Source: CAYQAJ01 sp964415245 | GTDB lineage: Bacteria; Planctomycetota; Planctomycetia; Pirellulales; Pirellulaceae | Reading direction: 5' to 3' | Assembly (NCBI GenBank): GCA_964415245.1 | Contig: CAYQAJ010000040.1 | Span: 1-26,060, forward strand | DNA length: 26,060 nucleotides | In this document: one piece after another, positions 1-8,110 of the stretch | Layout: each line of letters begins with the position of its first letter | Numbering within the stretch: the stretch's first letter is position 1 | Translations under genes and position numbers: made by a program | Notes under the pieces: model-generated | The model's database searches: none | What the model saw: only the letters and a program-made list of their open reading frames with translations | Told to the model about the DNA's origin: nothing

Positions 1-1077
1 CGCGAGAACCGCGAGCTGCCACGCGTCAAATGCCCCAAGTGCCGCAAGGAGTTTGCCACTCAGTGGGCCCGCGACGATTCCCTGCCCCGCGGCGCCGTGG
101 TGAGCGAGCGGTTCGAGCTGGCCCGCAACTTTTGCAACAAGCTGTGGAACGCATCGCGATTCGCGCTGTTGAAGCTGGGCGACTACGAAGCGGCGGCGGT
201 GAGCGACGACGATCTGGCCGCCGAGGATCGCTGGATTCTGAGCCGCCTCGCCTGGGCAACCGAGACAGTGACCGATGCGCTGGCCGGCTACCGCTTTGCC
301 GATGCGGCCCGCAGCATGTACGCATTCGCCTGGGACGACTTTTGCAGTTTCTATCTCGAAGTGCTCAAGGGGCGTTTCCAGGACGATGCGGCCCGACCCA
401 CGGCGCAGCGCGTACTAGCGTTCGTGCTCGACAATCTCTTGCGCCTCCTGCACCCGATCGTTCCGTTCTTGACCGAGGAAGTGTGGCAACTTTTGAATCA
501 GGTGGCGCCGCGTCGGGGACTTTCCAGCCCCGAGCCGGCCAGCGAGAGCATCATGGTGGCCCCTTGGCCCCAGGTCGAAGCGGCGCGCCGCGACGAATCG
601 CTAGAAGAAAGCTTTGCCGCGCTGCGATCGACGCTGACGGCGGTCAACGAAGTCCGTAGCCGGCAGAACATACCTCCCAAGAAGGCGATCGAGTTCGCCG
701 TGCGGTGCGACGCGCCCGCGGCCGAGCTGCTTTCGCCGATGGCCGCGTATTTCCAGTCGTTGGCCAATGCCACCGCGACCGCGTGGGGACCCGATGTCAC
801 GCCTCCGCCCATGCACGCCAGCGGCACGCTGCCGGGCATCGAGGTACTGGTCGATCTGGAACAGCACATCGACGTGCCGGCCGAGATCGCCCGCAACAAG
901 GCGCAGGCGGACAAGCTATTGGCGCTGATCCGCGGCAAGGAAAAACAATTGGCCGACGAGCGATTCGTGGGCCGGGCGCCGGCGCAAGTGGTCGAGCGCG
1001 AACGGGCCAACCTGCGGCAGGCGCAGGAACAGTTGGCTTCGGTCGAGGCGGCGCTGGCGCGACTCAGCAGCCGCTAG
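1..1077 (+). CDS. valS: Valine-tRNA ligase, C-terminal part (5' truncated by window edge)
   Basis: Class I aminoacyl-tRNA synthetase that charges tRNA-Val in the cytoplasm. The frame is open from base 1, so the catalytic HIGH/KMSKS part lies outside the window. Visible here are the junction sequence RNFCNKLWNASRFAL, which is the start of the anticodon-binding domain, then that helical domain (LLHPIVPFLTEEVWQLL is its classic core), and a C-terminal coiled coil (from about EIARNKAQADKLLALI to the end) that is the usual ValRS tRNA-binding arm. Just before the anticodon domain there is a CPKC motif (bases 31-42), which looks like half of a zinc ribbon inserted between KMSKS and anticodon domains; its partner cysteines would lie upstream. 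The identification is firm; the zinc insert is inferred. Confidence 0.95.
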   Translation, partial: RENRELPRVKCPKCRKEFATQWARDDSLPRGAVVSERFELARNFCNKLWNASRFALLKLGDYEAAAVSDDDLAAEDRWILSRLAWATETVTDALAGYRFADAARSMYAFAWDDFCSFYLEVLKGRFQDDAARPTAQRVLAFVLDNLLRLLHPIVPFLTEEVWQLLNQVAPRRGLSSPEPASESIMVAPWPQVEAARRDESLEESFAALRSTLTAVNEVRSRQNIPPKKAIEFAVRCDAPAAELLSPMAAYFQSLANATATAWGPDVTPPPMHASGTLPGIEVLVDLEQHIDVPAEIARNKAQADKLLALIRGKEKQLADERFVGRAPAQVVERERANLRQAQEQLASVEAALARLSSR

Positions 1078-1148
1078 CCGCTGGGAGCGACTCGCGAGTA
1101 TAATCGGGCGGAGGAAGCGCGCTGCCGAATCGGAATGGATGGCGCGTT

Positions 1149-1236
1149 CGTTGTGTGTTGTCGGTTGTTCGTTGTTGGTTGTCCCCGCAGGCGTTCCGCT
1201 CGATTGCAACCGACCACAAACTACCGACAACAAACG
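1149..1236. repeat. Imperfect inverted repeat between valS and the BFN gene
   Basis: The GT-rich stretch 1149-1181 (core TTGTCGGTTGTTCG) is an imperfect reverse complement of the CA-rich stretch 1207-1236 (core CTACCGACAACAAACG). It could fold into a long hairpin after the valS stop codon. It may be a terminator or a decayed mobile repeat; the base composition (G/T on one arm, A/C on the other) differs from the genes on either side. It does not match the two better-defined repeat families of this window. Confidence 0.5.
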
Positions 1237-1337
1237 TCCTCCGACTGAACACTGAAAACTTGGAATACCAAGCCGCGTTCCGTTTTCGCGTTCGCTGACT
1301 CGCGGCTTCGGCCGGTTGTCTCACCACAGGTCCCGCC

Positions 1338-1739
1338 ATGCCCGTGCAGATGAAGTTGTCGCGGATCATCATCAGCGAGATCAACGATCAGCAGGTGATC
1401 TACCTGAAGGAGGTCGACGGCGAGCGGCAGTTTCCCATCCTCATCGGCATCTTCGAGGCGACGATGATCGACCGCAAGGTGAAGCGGCATCCCTCGCCGC
1501 GTCCCCTGACGCACGATCTTGTAGTCAGCACCGTCGAATCGCTGGGGGCGGAGCTCGACAGCGTGGTCATCAGCGAGCTGCGCGAGCACACGTACTACGC
1601 CCGCTTGCGAGTGAAGCAGAACGGCGAACTGGTGGAGATCGACTCGCGGCCCTCGGACGCGATTGCCGTGGCGGTGACCTGCGACCCGCCGCTGCCGATC
1701 TACGTGGCCGAGGAAGTGCTGGAAGACGCCACGGAGTAG
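1338..1739 (+). CDS. Bifunctional nuclease (BFN/DUF151) family protein
   Basis: A 133-residue protein made of a single BFN (DUF151) domain. Family hallmarks are the N-terminal strand pattern MKLSRIIISEINDQQVIYLKE, the segment FPILIGIFEA, and the C-terminal RPSDAIAVAV followed by PIYVAEEVLE. Related plant and bacterial proteins have been reported to have RNase/DNase activity, but the role in most bacteria is unknown. It lies 260 bp after valS on the same strand and converges with the next gene. The first ATG at 1338 has only a weak AGG upstream; an ATG at 1350 (MKLSRI) is the alternative. The family is clear; the function is not. Confidence 0.9.
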   Translation: MPVQMKLSRIIISEINDQQVIYLKEVDGERQFPILIGIFEATMIDRKVKRHPSPRPLTHDLVVSTVESLGAELDSVVISELREHTYYARLRVKQNGELVEIDSRPSDAIAVAVTCDPPLPIYVAEEVLEDATE

Positions 1740-1810
1740 GGGCGGCGCGACCGCGCATGGCTGGGGGGCTCGTCCCCGTCTGCTCCGCTGACGAACGCAA
1801 GGCGGCGAAA

Positions 1811-1859
1811 CCGCAAGCGAGGGACTTTCTCGCTGGTTTTGGTTGGTGGACGCTTGCGG
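1811..1859. terminator. Candidate hairpin terminator between convergent genes
   Basis: CCGCAAGCG (1811-1819) pairs perfectly with CGCTTGCGG (1851-1859). Nested inside, AGCGAG pairs with CTCGCT around a 7-base loop and is followed by a short GGTTTTGG run. It lies between the ends of the BFN gene (+) and the Gly-rich membrane protein gene (-), where a bidirectional terminator would be expected. The T-run is poor, so this is tentative. Confidence 0.35.
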
Positions 1860-1882
1860 GTTGGTACCGTCCCTACGTCAAA

Positions 1883-2851
1883 TCACTCGGGACTCTTTTC
1901 GGCGGCGTCGGCTTCTTCGCTGGCTACGTCCGTCGCACCTTTGTCGCCTGAGTCGGATGAGGCGTCGTTCGTCTCCGCCGTTTCGTCACCCGACTTGTCG
2001 GTTGGTGCAGCTTCGTCGCCGCTGTCCGCGCTCGACTTATCGCCCGGGTCACCGGCCTCGCCGGTATCGGTTGTCGTGCCGCCCGGTTCGCCACCGAGCT
2101 TGAGCCGAAGCGCCTTGAGCGTGTCCTGGACCTCGGTTTGACCGAACGGATTGACGTCGGGCGGGACGTCAGGACTTGGTCCGGTGGGGCTTCCCAGCCG
2201 CGAGTCGCGCGGCAGACGCGGCAACTCGACCAGCTTCTGCGTTTCCATCTGTTCCGAGGTGAGCAATTTCGCCAACTCGTCGTACTTTGCCTGGGCGTCT
2301 TCATTCGACAGTGTTTTGGCGTCTTCCACGCCGGCGAGCGCCTGGCGAAGGGCGTCCGATTGTTCGGGAGTTAGCGAGATCTTGATATCGCCGGTCAATA
2401 GATCGAGCTTTCGCACCAGGTTGACCAGATCGCGACGACCTTGAGAGCCACCGTCGCCGCCTGGGCCTCCACCACCGAAGCCCCTACCAGGGCGTCCACC
2501 ACCGAAGCCGCCGCCCGAGCCTCCACCACCGACGCCTCCTCCGCCTGGTCGGCCGCTGCTTCCTGGCGCTCCACCCCCACCGCTCGATGGCCCGGACGAA
2601 GTGGCCGACGCATTCGTGGCCACATTCGGACCATCGGGATATCGTTCAAAGTGATACCCAGCCGCCATCAGCCCGGCGAGCATGGCCGAGCCTCCGAAAA
2701 ACACTCCTAACAACAGCGAAAAGAGCCAGATCGAAATCTCCTTGCCCTTTCGCTGGTTTTGCCACATCAACACCAGCACCAGGGCCGACCCCAAGGCAAT
2801 TAACAGAAGAAAGAGAGTAATCGGCTCAATAATCCCGTCGAGAAACGACAT
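1883..2851 (-). CDS. Gly-rich membrane protein with LTxxQ-like motifs and an acidic tail (hypothetical)
   Basis: A 322-residue protein that I do not recognise. The chosen start (MSFLDGII) has a good ribosome binding site, GGAAGGG (plus-strand 2859-2865), 7 bases away; a longer frame begins at 2905. Order of parts: two membrane helices (about residues 3-30 and 39-66), a glycine-rich linker of GGGG/GGF repeats (about 90-135), a charged helical section of about 75 residues with LTPEQ and LTSEQ, and a low-complexity Asp/Ser/Glu/Thr tail to the end. The paired LTxxQ-like motifs recall the Spy/CpxP group, but the similarity is short. It probably sits in the inner membrane with the tail on one side. 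It stands alone on its strand, 404 bp from the mutS stop. Confidence 0.75.
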   Translation of the reverse strand: MSFLDGIIEPITLFLLLIALGSALVLVLMWQNQRKGKEISIWLFSLLLGVFFGGSAMLAGLMAAGYHFERYPDGPNVATNASATSSGPSSGGGGAPGSSGRPGGGGVGGGGSGGGFGGGRPGRGFGGGGPGGDGGSQGRRDLVNLVRKLDLLTGDIKISLTPEQSDALRQALAGVEDAKTLSNEDAQAKYDELAKLLTSEQMETQKLVELPRLPRDSRLGSPTGPSPDVPPDVNPFGQTEVQDTLKALRLKLGGEPGGTTTDTGEAGDPGDKSSADSGDEAAPTDKSGDETAETNDASSDSGDKGATDVASEEADAAEKSPE

Positions 2852-3255
2852 GGATGATCCCTTCCATCGGAGAGAAGTGAGATGTGATTCCACGGTCGTT
2901 TGCAACGGCCGGGCTCAAAGGGGAAGTGCCACCGCTACGAGGGCTGACCGCGTCCCCGCAACCGATTCATTTTGCGAGCGCCGTCAGGATAAGGCAGTCG
3001 AACTCGGGCGGCAACTGTTTTCACCGGACTTATTCCGATTCGCACTTTTTGCCGCCGACGCCGACGCCGCTGCGTTCTCTCGGCGGCCTGGATAAGCGCT
3101 CGACGTTGGGAACCACATTCCCGTCCCACGCACGCATTAGCGATCTTGCCAAGGCGTCGCCACCCAGCGGAACTCGTAACTTCTGTATCTGAAGGGGCTT
3201 GCGCTTGGCTGTCGTTTCGCCGGCGCCGGGCACAAAATCGACGGAGGGGCTTGGC
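2852..3255. other. Non-coding stretch between mutS and the Gly-rich membrane protein gene
   Basis: About 400 bp without a convincing gene. Short reading frames on both strands lack family features and have low-complexity composition. The end near mutS has GGGGCTTGGCTCACT (from about 3246), which resembles the GGGGACTGGCTCACT arm of the REP family but has no partner arm, so I regard it as at best a decayed remnant. The promoter of the minus-strand membrane protein should lie here but I cannot point to it. Confidence 0.4.
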
Positions 3256-6012
3256 TCACTGACGTTCGTTGAGCTGACGGCGCCACTGGTCGACTGACCG
3301 CAGCGCATCCAACGGCGTCATCGATTCAATGTCGACGGCGCGAATCTCATCCAGCAAAGGATGTTCGGAGGGAGCCAGCAGCGTCAACTGCAAGTCGCCG
3401 CGCCGACGTCGCCGCCCCGCCGATGCGAGGCGGGGGCGGCCCTCTTCGTCCAAGTGCTCCGACTCCAGGTGCGCCAGAATCTGCTTGGCCCGCTCGTTCA
3501 CTTGGCGCGGCACGCCCGCCAGGCGCGCCACGTGAATTCCGTAGCTCTTGTCGGCCGCTCCGGCAACGATCTTGTGCAGGAACACCACCTGGTCGTCCCA
3601 TTCCCGCACCGACACGTTCAGGTTGCGTACGCCCGAGAGCGAGCTCTCCAGGTCGGTCAGCTCGTGGTAATGGGTGGCAAACAGCGTGCGGCAAGAGACC
3701 GAATCGTGCAAATGCTCGACAATCGCCCAGGCCAGCGAGATGCCGTCGTACGTGCTCGTGCCGCGCCCCAGCTCGTCGAGAATCACCAGGCTTCGCGGCG
3801 TGGCTGTGTTGAGAATGCGGGCCGCTTCGATCATCTCCACCATGAACGTGCTTTGCCCGCGTGCCAGCTCGTCGCTGGCTCCGACGCGGGCGAATATGCG
3901 ATCGGCGATGCCGATGGTGGCCGATCGCGCGGGGACAAAACTGCCGATCTGCGCCATAAGGGTCAGCAGCGCGACTTGGCGGATGTACGTGCTCTTGCCC
4001 GCCATGTTGGGGCCGGTGATGAGTAGGATGTTCCCCTCGTCGCCGCCGAGTCGCGTGTCGTTGGGCACGAACGTGCCGGGAGTCGCGAGCGCGTCGAGAA
4101 CCGGGTGGCGGCCGTCTTCGATTCGTAGCACGGACTCCTCAACCAATTCGGGTCGCGTGTAGCCGCGCTGTCGCGCCAGGTCGGCCAGTGCGGAGAGCAC
4201 GTCGATCCGCGCCACCGCTGCGGCGGTCGACATGAGCCGTGCGGCCGATTGCTGCACGAGCTTGCGCAGCTCGACGAACAGGTCGTACTCCAGTTCCTTG
4301 GCCCGCTCGTCGGCCGAGAGGATCTTTTCTTCGTACTCCTTCAGCTCGGGCGTGACGTACCGTTCGGCGTTCTTGAGGGTCTGCTTGCGGATGTAGTGGG
4401 CGGGCGCCTTTTGTCGCTGGGCGTTGGTCAGCTCGATGTAGTAGCCGAATACTTTGTTGTAGCCGACGCGCAAGTTGGAAATGCCCGATCGGGCGCTTTC
4501 CTCGGCCTGGTAGTTGGCAATCCACTGTTTGCCACCGGCGGCCAGCTCGCGCAAGGAGTCGAGATCGGCGCTGTATCCATCGCGGATGAATCCGCCGTCG
4601 CGGGCCGAAAGAGGGCACGTGTCGCCGAGCGCGGCGTCGAGTCGGCTCCGCAGCTCGGGGCAGAGGTCGATCTGGCCTTCGCACTCTGCTAGGAGGTTGC
4701 TCTTACGGGCCGTGAGCTTGGCCTTCAGCTTGGGGAGCAGTCCCAGCGTGCCGGCGATGGACTTCAAATCGCGGGGGCTGGCCCGCTCGGTGGCGACGCG
4801 GGCCAACAGCCGTTCGAGGTCGTGCACTTCGTCGAGCAACTCGCGCACTTCGCGCACCAGCGGCACGTCGCCCACCAGTTCGGCAACCGCGTCGTGGCGG
4901 GCCACGAGCGGGGCCATTGTCGCCAGCGGGGCGGAAAGCCACTCCGCCAGCAGGCGCGAGCCCATCGGCGTGACCGTGCGGTCAATCACCGCCAGCAGTG
5001 TCCCGTCGCGCCGACCGTCGCGCAGCGCCATCGTCAATTCGAGATTGCGGCGCGTCGACTGGTCGATCTCGACGACGCCACCGGGCTGAAACGGCGTGAG
5101 CCGGTCGATGTGGTCGAGCGAAGACTTTTGCGTCTCGCGCAGGTATTCCAGGATGGCGCCGGCGGCGCAAACGGCCGGATCGTCGTCGTCGCCGAAGCCG
5201 TAGCCTTCGAGGCTCGACACGCCGAACTGCCGCGACAGCGCCTCGGCAGCAGTGTTGTGGCCGAAGCACCAGGGCGGTCGCTGCGTAACGGAAATCTTCT
5301 CGCTCGGCGGTTGTGGAATCGGCGGTGCCGATTCGCTCACCAGGCACTCGGCTGGACCGATTCGGGCCAGTTGATCGGCCAGTTCGACCATCGGAAACAC
5401 CGCGGCGCAGAACCGCCCGGTCGAAAGCTCGGCCCAGGCGATGCCCACGCGCTCATTGGGGAGTGGTCGCGCAACGGGGACTGATACACTTTGCCGAGCC
5501 GTTGACGCGGATTCGCCGTCCAAAGTCGACGAGGCAAAGTGTGCCTGTCCCCTTTTCTTGCCATGTCGGCGCGATTCAAACGCCACGGCCGCCAGGTAGT
5601 TGCTGTGTCGCGGGTCGAGCAGCGCGTCGTCGGTGAGCGTGCCGGCCGTCACGACGCGAGTTACCTCGCGCTTCACGATTCCCTTGGCATGCCGCGGGTC
5701 CTCGACCTGATCGCACACGGCAGCCCGATAACCTGCGGCAATCAGCTTGGCCAGGTAATTCTCAAGCTGGTGGTGCGGAAAGCCCGCCATGGGAGTGGCG
5801 TTTTCCCCCTTTTCGCGGCTAGTCAGGGTCAAACCAAGCACGCGCGAGGCGGTTTGCGCGTCGTCAAAAAACAGCTCGTAGAAATCGCCCATGCGAAACA
5901 ACAAGAGAGCATCGCCACACGCCGATTTGGCGTCGTGGTACTGCTGCATCATGGGCGAGGCGGAGGTGCCGCGCGTGCTTGCGGTCGAGGGCGTGGCGGT
6001 CATGCCGCGCAT
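3256..6012 (-). CDS. mutS: DNA mismatch repair protein MutS, with a REP-derived insert
   Basis: Recognises base mismatches and small loops and, with MutL, starts mismatch repair. From the start used here (918 residues) the parts are: mismatch-binding domain I with GDFYELF (F44 and E46 are the wedge residues), connector domain II, lever and clamp domains III/IV, and the ATPase with Walker A GPNMAGKST (near residue 665), Walker B LVILDELGRGTSTYDG (near 741) and FATHYHELT. Residues about 153-180 are encoded by a REP-like palindrome that sits in frame in domain II, between NYLAAVAFE and GIAWAELSTGRF; this explains part of the extra length over the usual 850-880. The frame stays open to 6141, but that extension is translated from a MITE-like repeat, so the start is put at 6012 (MRG) or 6003 (MTATPS); neither has a clear Shine-Dalgarno. 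Confidence 0.97.
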   Translation of the reverse strand: MRGMTATPSTASTRGTSASPMMQQYHDAKSACGDALLLFRMGDFYELFFDDAQTASRVLGLTLTSREKGENATPMAGFPHHQLENYLAKLIAAGYRAAVCDQVEDPRHAKGIVKREVTRVVTAGTLTDDALLDPRHSNYLAAVAFESRRHGKKRGQAHFASSTLDGESASTARQSVSVPVARPLPNERVGIAWAELSTGRFCAAVFPMVELADQLARIGPAECLVSESAPPIPQPPSEKISVTQRPPWCFGHNTAAEALSRQFGVSSLEGYGFGDDDDPAVCAAGAILEYLRETQKSSLDHIDRLTPFQPGGVVEIDQSTRRNLELTMALRDGRRDGTLLAVIDRTVTPMGSRLLAEWLSAPLATMAPLVARHDAVAELVGDVPLVREVRELLDEVHDLERLLARVATERASPRDLKSIAGTLGLLPKLKAKLTARKSNLLAECEGQIDLCPELRSRLDAALGDTCPLSARDGGFIRDGYSADLDSLRELAAGGKQWIANYQAEESARSGISNLRVGYNKVFGYYIELTNAQRQKAPAHYIRKQTLKNAERYVTPELKEYEEKILSADERAKELEYDLFVELRKLVQQSAARLMSTAAAVARIDVLSALADLARQRGYTRPELVEESVLRIEDGRHPVLDALATPGTFVPNDTRLGGDEGNILLITGPNMAGKSTYIRQVALLTLMAQIGSFVPARSATIGIADRIFARVGASDELARGQSTFMVEMIEAARILNTATPRSLVILDELGRGTSTYDGISLAWAIVEHLHDSVSCRTLFATHYHELTDLESSLSGVRNLNVSVREWDDQVVFLHKIVAGAADKSYGIHVARLAGVPRQVNERAKQILAHLESEHLDEEGRPRLASAGRRRRRGDLQLTLLAPSEHPLLDEIRAVDIESMTPLDALRSVDQWRRQLNERQ
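5473..5554. repeat. REP-like palindrome inside mutS
   Basis: Left arm GGGGACTGATACACTTTGC (within 5473-5494) and right arm GCAAAGTGTGCCTGTCCCC (within 5534-5554) are near-perfect inverted copies. The right arm, read in reverse, is GGGGACAGGCACACTTTGC, identical over this stretch to an arm of the element at 8006-8110. The insert keeps the mutS reading frame and adds about 28 residues, including the peptide RGQAHFASS, in the connector domain. Confidence 0.85.
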
Positions 6013-6060
6013 GGTAGCAAGCGAAGCGGCGGCGCGGGAGTAGGGTGACGGGAGAAGGGC

Positions 6061-6200
6061 GAAATCGCAAATCCAAAATCCCAAACAAATCTCAATGGCC
6101 AAGCACCAAACGGGAAAGGCGACTCCGGCCTTATTGGTCATTGGGGCTTGGTCATTGCGTCATTCCTTCGTCATTCGGGCTTAGACATTCATCATTCAGC
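6061..6200. repeat. MITE-like inverted repeat, copy A (diverged)
   Basis: The left half carries CAAATCCAAAATCCCAAAC and AAGCACCAAACGG; the right half carries TTGGTCATTGGGGCTTGGTC and repeated GTCATT units. The halves are imperfect reverse complements around a GC-rich centre. It fills the gap between fliG and mutS and is the source of the false N-terminal extension of mutS. It is more decayed than the copies at 7.4 and 11.5 kb. Confidence 0.7.
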
Positions 6201-6231
6201 GAAAACGCGCTGCAGCGCCCAGCGGCAACGG

Positions 6232-7233
6232 TTACTGAATGTAGGCTTCGTTGTCGTCGCCGCCGTGGGTGGTGATTTCGCCGGAGTCTTCCAGGCGGCG
6301 GACGATGTCGACGATCTGCTGTTGCACGCCCTCGACTTCCGACAGCCGCACCGGACCGAGGTACTCCATTTCCTCGGATAGCAGTTGGGCGGCCCGCTGC
6401 GACATATTGCCCAGCACCTTCTTCTTGAGGTCTTCGCTGGCGCCTTTGAGGGCCATGGCCCACTGGTTGGTTTCCACGTTCTTGAGCACCGCCTGGACGT
6501 CCTTGTCGGACAGTTTCGAGATGTCCTCGAACACGAACATCAGTCGGCGAATTTCCTCGACCAGGTCGGGGTCCTCCTGGGCCAGGTTTTCCAACAAGGC
6601 GCGTTCGGTGGCGCGGTCAGTAACGTTGAGGATTTCCGCCACGCTGTCGACGCCGCCGGCGTTCTCGAACGACTGGCTCATGACGCTGGCCATGCGGCTT
6701 TCCAGCCCCCGCTCCACTTCCTTGATGACCTCCGGGTTCGTCTGCCCCATGTTGGCGACGCGGCGGATAACGGCAAGCTGCCGCTCGGTGGGCAGGCCGG
6801 CGATGATCTCGGCGCCGTACGACGGCGGCAGGTGCGAGAGGATCAGCGCGATGGTCTGGGGATGCTCGTCGATGATAAAGGTGAGCAGGTTCTGCGGATC
6901 GACGCGCTTGAGGAAACCGAAGGGGAGCGCCTCGATCGATTGGCGAACGTTTTCGAGCGTGGAGGAGGCGCCTTTGCCCAGAGCCAGCTCGACCAACGAT
7001 TTGGCCAGGTCGAGACCGCCGCCCGCGCCCCCCATCGACGCCGGATTGGCGTCGGCGAACTCGTGGATCACCAATTCCTGTTCATCGCTGAGAATGCGCC
7101 CCAGCTTGGCGATCTCGATCGACACCTGCTCGACCTGCTTGGGTTCGAGCTTGCCGAGTATCTCGGCCGCCTCGCCCTGGGGAAGGCTCGTCAGCAGGAC
7201 GGCCGCCTTGCGTAGACCTGAGGTATTGCTCAC
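6232..7233 (-). CDS. fliG: Flagellar motor switch protein FliG
   Basis: Part of the flagellar switch (C-ring), where it contacts the MS ring through its N-terminal domain and MotA through its C-terminal domain to make torque and set rotation direction. With the GTG start chosen (VSNTSGLRKAAVLL) it has 333 residues, the normal length. Features are the N-terminal LRKAAVLLTSLP, the middle-domain EHPQTIALILSHLP (around residue 121), and the C-terminal helices with MFVFEDISKLSDKDVQAVLK and the charged torque-helix region MSQRAAQLLSEEMEYLGPVRLSEVE. A frame open to 7320 adds 29 residues without family character. No other C-ring or export gene is next to it, which fits scattered flagellar genes. Confidence 0.96.
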   Translation of the reverse strand: MSNTSGLRKAAVLLTSLPQGEAAEILGKLEPKQVEQVSIEIAKLGRILSDEQELVIHEFADANPASMGGAGGGLDLAKSLVELALGKGASSTLENVRQSIEALPFGFLKRVDPQNLLTFIIDEHPQTIALILSHLPPSYGAEIIAGLPTERQLAVIRRVANMGQTNPEVIKEVERGLESRMASVMSQSFENAGGVDSVAEILNVTDRATERALLENLAQEDPDLVEEIRRLMFVFEDISKLSDKDVQAVLKNVETNQWAMALKGASEDLKKKVLGNMSQRAAQLLSEEMEYLGPVRLSEVEGVQQQIVDIVRRLEDSGEITTHGGDDNEAYIQ

Positions 7234-7243
7234 CGAACGCAAG

Positions 7244-7249
7244 CCTCCC
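7244..7249 (-). promoter_or_regulatory. Shine-Dalgarno that fixes the fliG start
   Basis: GGGAGG on the minus strand lies 10 bases before the GTG at 7233. The upstream ATG at 7320 has no comparable site, so the GTG start, which also gives the normal FliG N-terminus, is preferred. Confidence 0.65.
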
Positions 7250-7370
7250 GGCACTGCCGCTTTATCCGCGATGTACCGTCCACGGCACACCGGGCGCGCG
7301 AAGCGGCGCTTCTCCGGCAATCATCGACCGAATCGTGAGCGGAAGTTGAGAGAAAGGCCCGGAGGCCGAA

Positions 7371-7476
7371 ATGACCAATCACCAAATCCAAATGACCAAT
7401 GAGGGAGGTCCCGTTTGGTCTTTGGAGATTGGTGATTGGGATTTGTTTGTAATTTGGTGCTTGGGATTTGGGATTT
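7371..7476. repeat. MITE-like inverted repeat, copy B
   Basis: Left end 7371-7400 contains CCAAATCCAAATGACCAAT and differs at one of 30 positions from the left end of copy C. The right half (TTTGGTCTTTGGAGATTGG and on) is its imperfect reverse complement, with a small GGGAGGTCCC palindrome in the centre, followed by an extra tail GTGCTTGGGATTTGGGATTT that matches the interior of copy C read in reverse. It lies between fliG and the pterin synthase gene and its outer edge supplies the last bases of that gene's stop codon. Confidence 0.8.
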
Positions 7477-7990
7477 AGCTGGCCCTTGGTCGTTCCGTCT
7501 CTGTAAGCGCACTCTCCCATACTCCCCACTGGCCGTTGTTCTCGTCGACGGCGACCCGCAGTCGCTCGGGGCGCACGCCCGTGCGGTTCCCAAGATCGTC
7601 GAGTAGCCGACGGCCGATGTAGCGCGCGATCAACTCGGCCGTGGTGTTGGCCACCGGCAGCAGCACGCAGTCGCCGCGGGGAAACACCCAGCGGCGGTCT
7701 TCGAACGTGACGACGACTTCGCGATCATCGGCCACGACGCGGATCGACCCGTGGTCGGTCGGCAGCAGCATGTGGTGATCGAGCTCGTCGACGATTCTGC
7801 GCAGCGCGTCGCGCACCGCGATAAAGTCGACCACGTAATGGTTTTTGTCCAGTGGGCCGAACACTTCGGCCGCCACGCGCCAATTGTGCCCGTGCAGCCG
7901 TTCGCAAGTTTTGCTGCCGTAGGTGATAAAGTGGGCGGCGCTGAAGACCATGTCGCGCTTGGCCACGCGGACGTGAAAGCTCTCGGTCAT
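7475..7990 (-). CDS. 6-pyruvoyl-tetrahydropterin synthase / QueD family protein
   Basis: A zinc enzyme fold (T-fold) that acts on dihydroneopterin triphosphate; members make 6-pyruvoyl-tetrahydropterin, 6-carboxytetrahydropterin (queuosine route) or related pterins. In the 171 residues the zinc ligands are H20 (FSAAHF), H33 and H35 (RLHGHNW); the catalytic Cys is C29; D71-H72 (ELDHHMLL) complete the catalytic set; E150 (VAVDENNGQW) is at the pterin-anchoring position. An extra segment (about 81-112) lengthens it over plain QueD. It lies downstream of a CitG/Orf5-like gene on the same strand, separated by a REP element. That neighbour points to a folate-like C1 carrier pterin rather than queuosine, but the exact product cannot be told from sequence. 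Confidence 0.9.
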   Translation of the reverse strand: MTESFHVRVAKRDMVFSAAHFITYGSKTCERLHGHNWRVAAEVFGPLDKNHYVVDFIAVRDALRRIVDELDHHMLLPTDHGSIRVVADDREVVVTFEDRRWVFPRGDCVLLPVANTTAELIARYIGRRLLDDLGNRTGVRPERLRVAVDENNGQWGVWESALTETERPRAS

Positions 7991-8005
7991 GATGCTTCGC
8001 CTCTC

Positions 8006-8110
8006 AAGGGGACTGGCTCACTTTGCTCCGCCGGCGAATGTTGAACGCCCGCCATTTTCGTCAGCTTTCCATCAGCTCAAGACTGCGGAGCAAAGTGTGC
8101 CTGTCCCCTT
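8006..8110. repeat. REP-like palindrome between the CitG-like and pterin synthase genes
   Basis: Arms of 26 bases: 8006-8031 (starting AAGGGGACTGGCTCACTTTG) and 8085-8110 (ending GTGTGCCTGTCCCCTT). They pair except where one arm has ACTGGCTC and the other ACAGGCAC, an asymmetry shared with the other copies. The loop is 53 bases. The element ends directly against the stop codon of the CitG-like gene (8111-8113) and lies 16 bp from the start of the next gene in the same direction. Confidence 0.88.

Noticed and set aside
2884..3308. Short frames on both strands between mutS and the membrane protein gene
   Set aside because: Neither has a ribosome site, domain or biased composition that stands out.
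6251..7402. A 383-codon plus-strand open frame
   Set aside because: It lies antisense to fliG, is rich in Ser/Arg as expected of a shadow frame in GC-rich DNA, has no domain features, and its end is translated from a MITE-like repeat.
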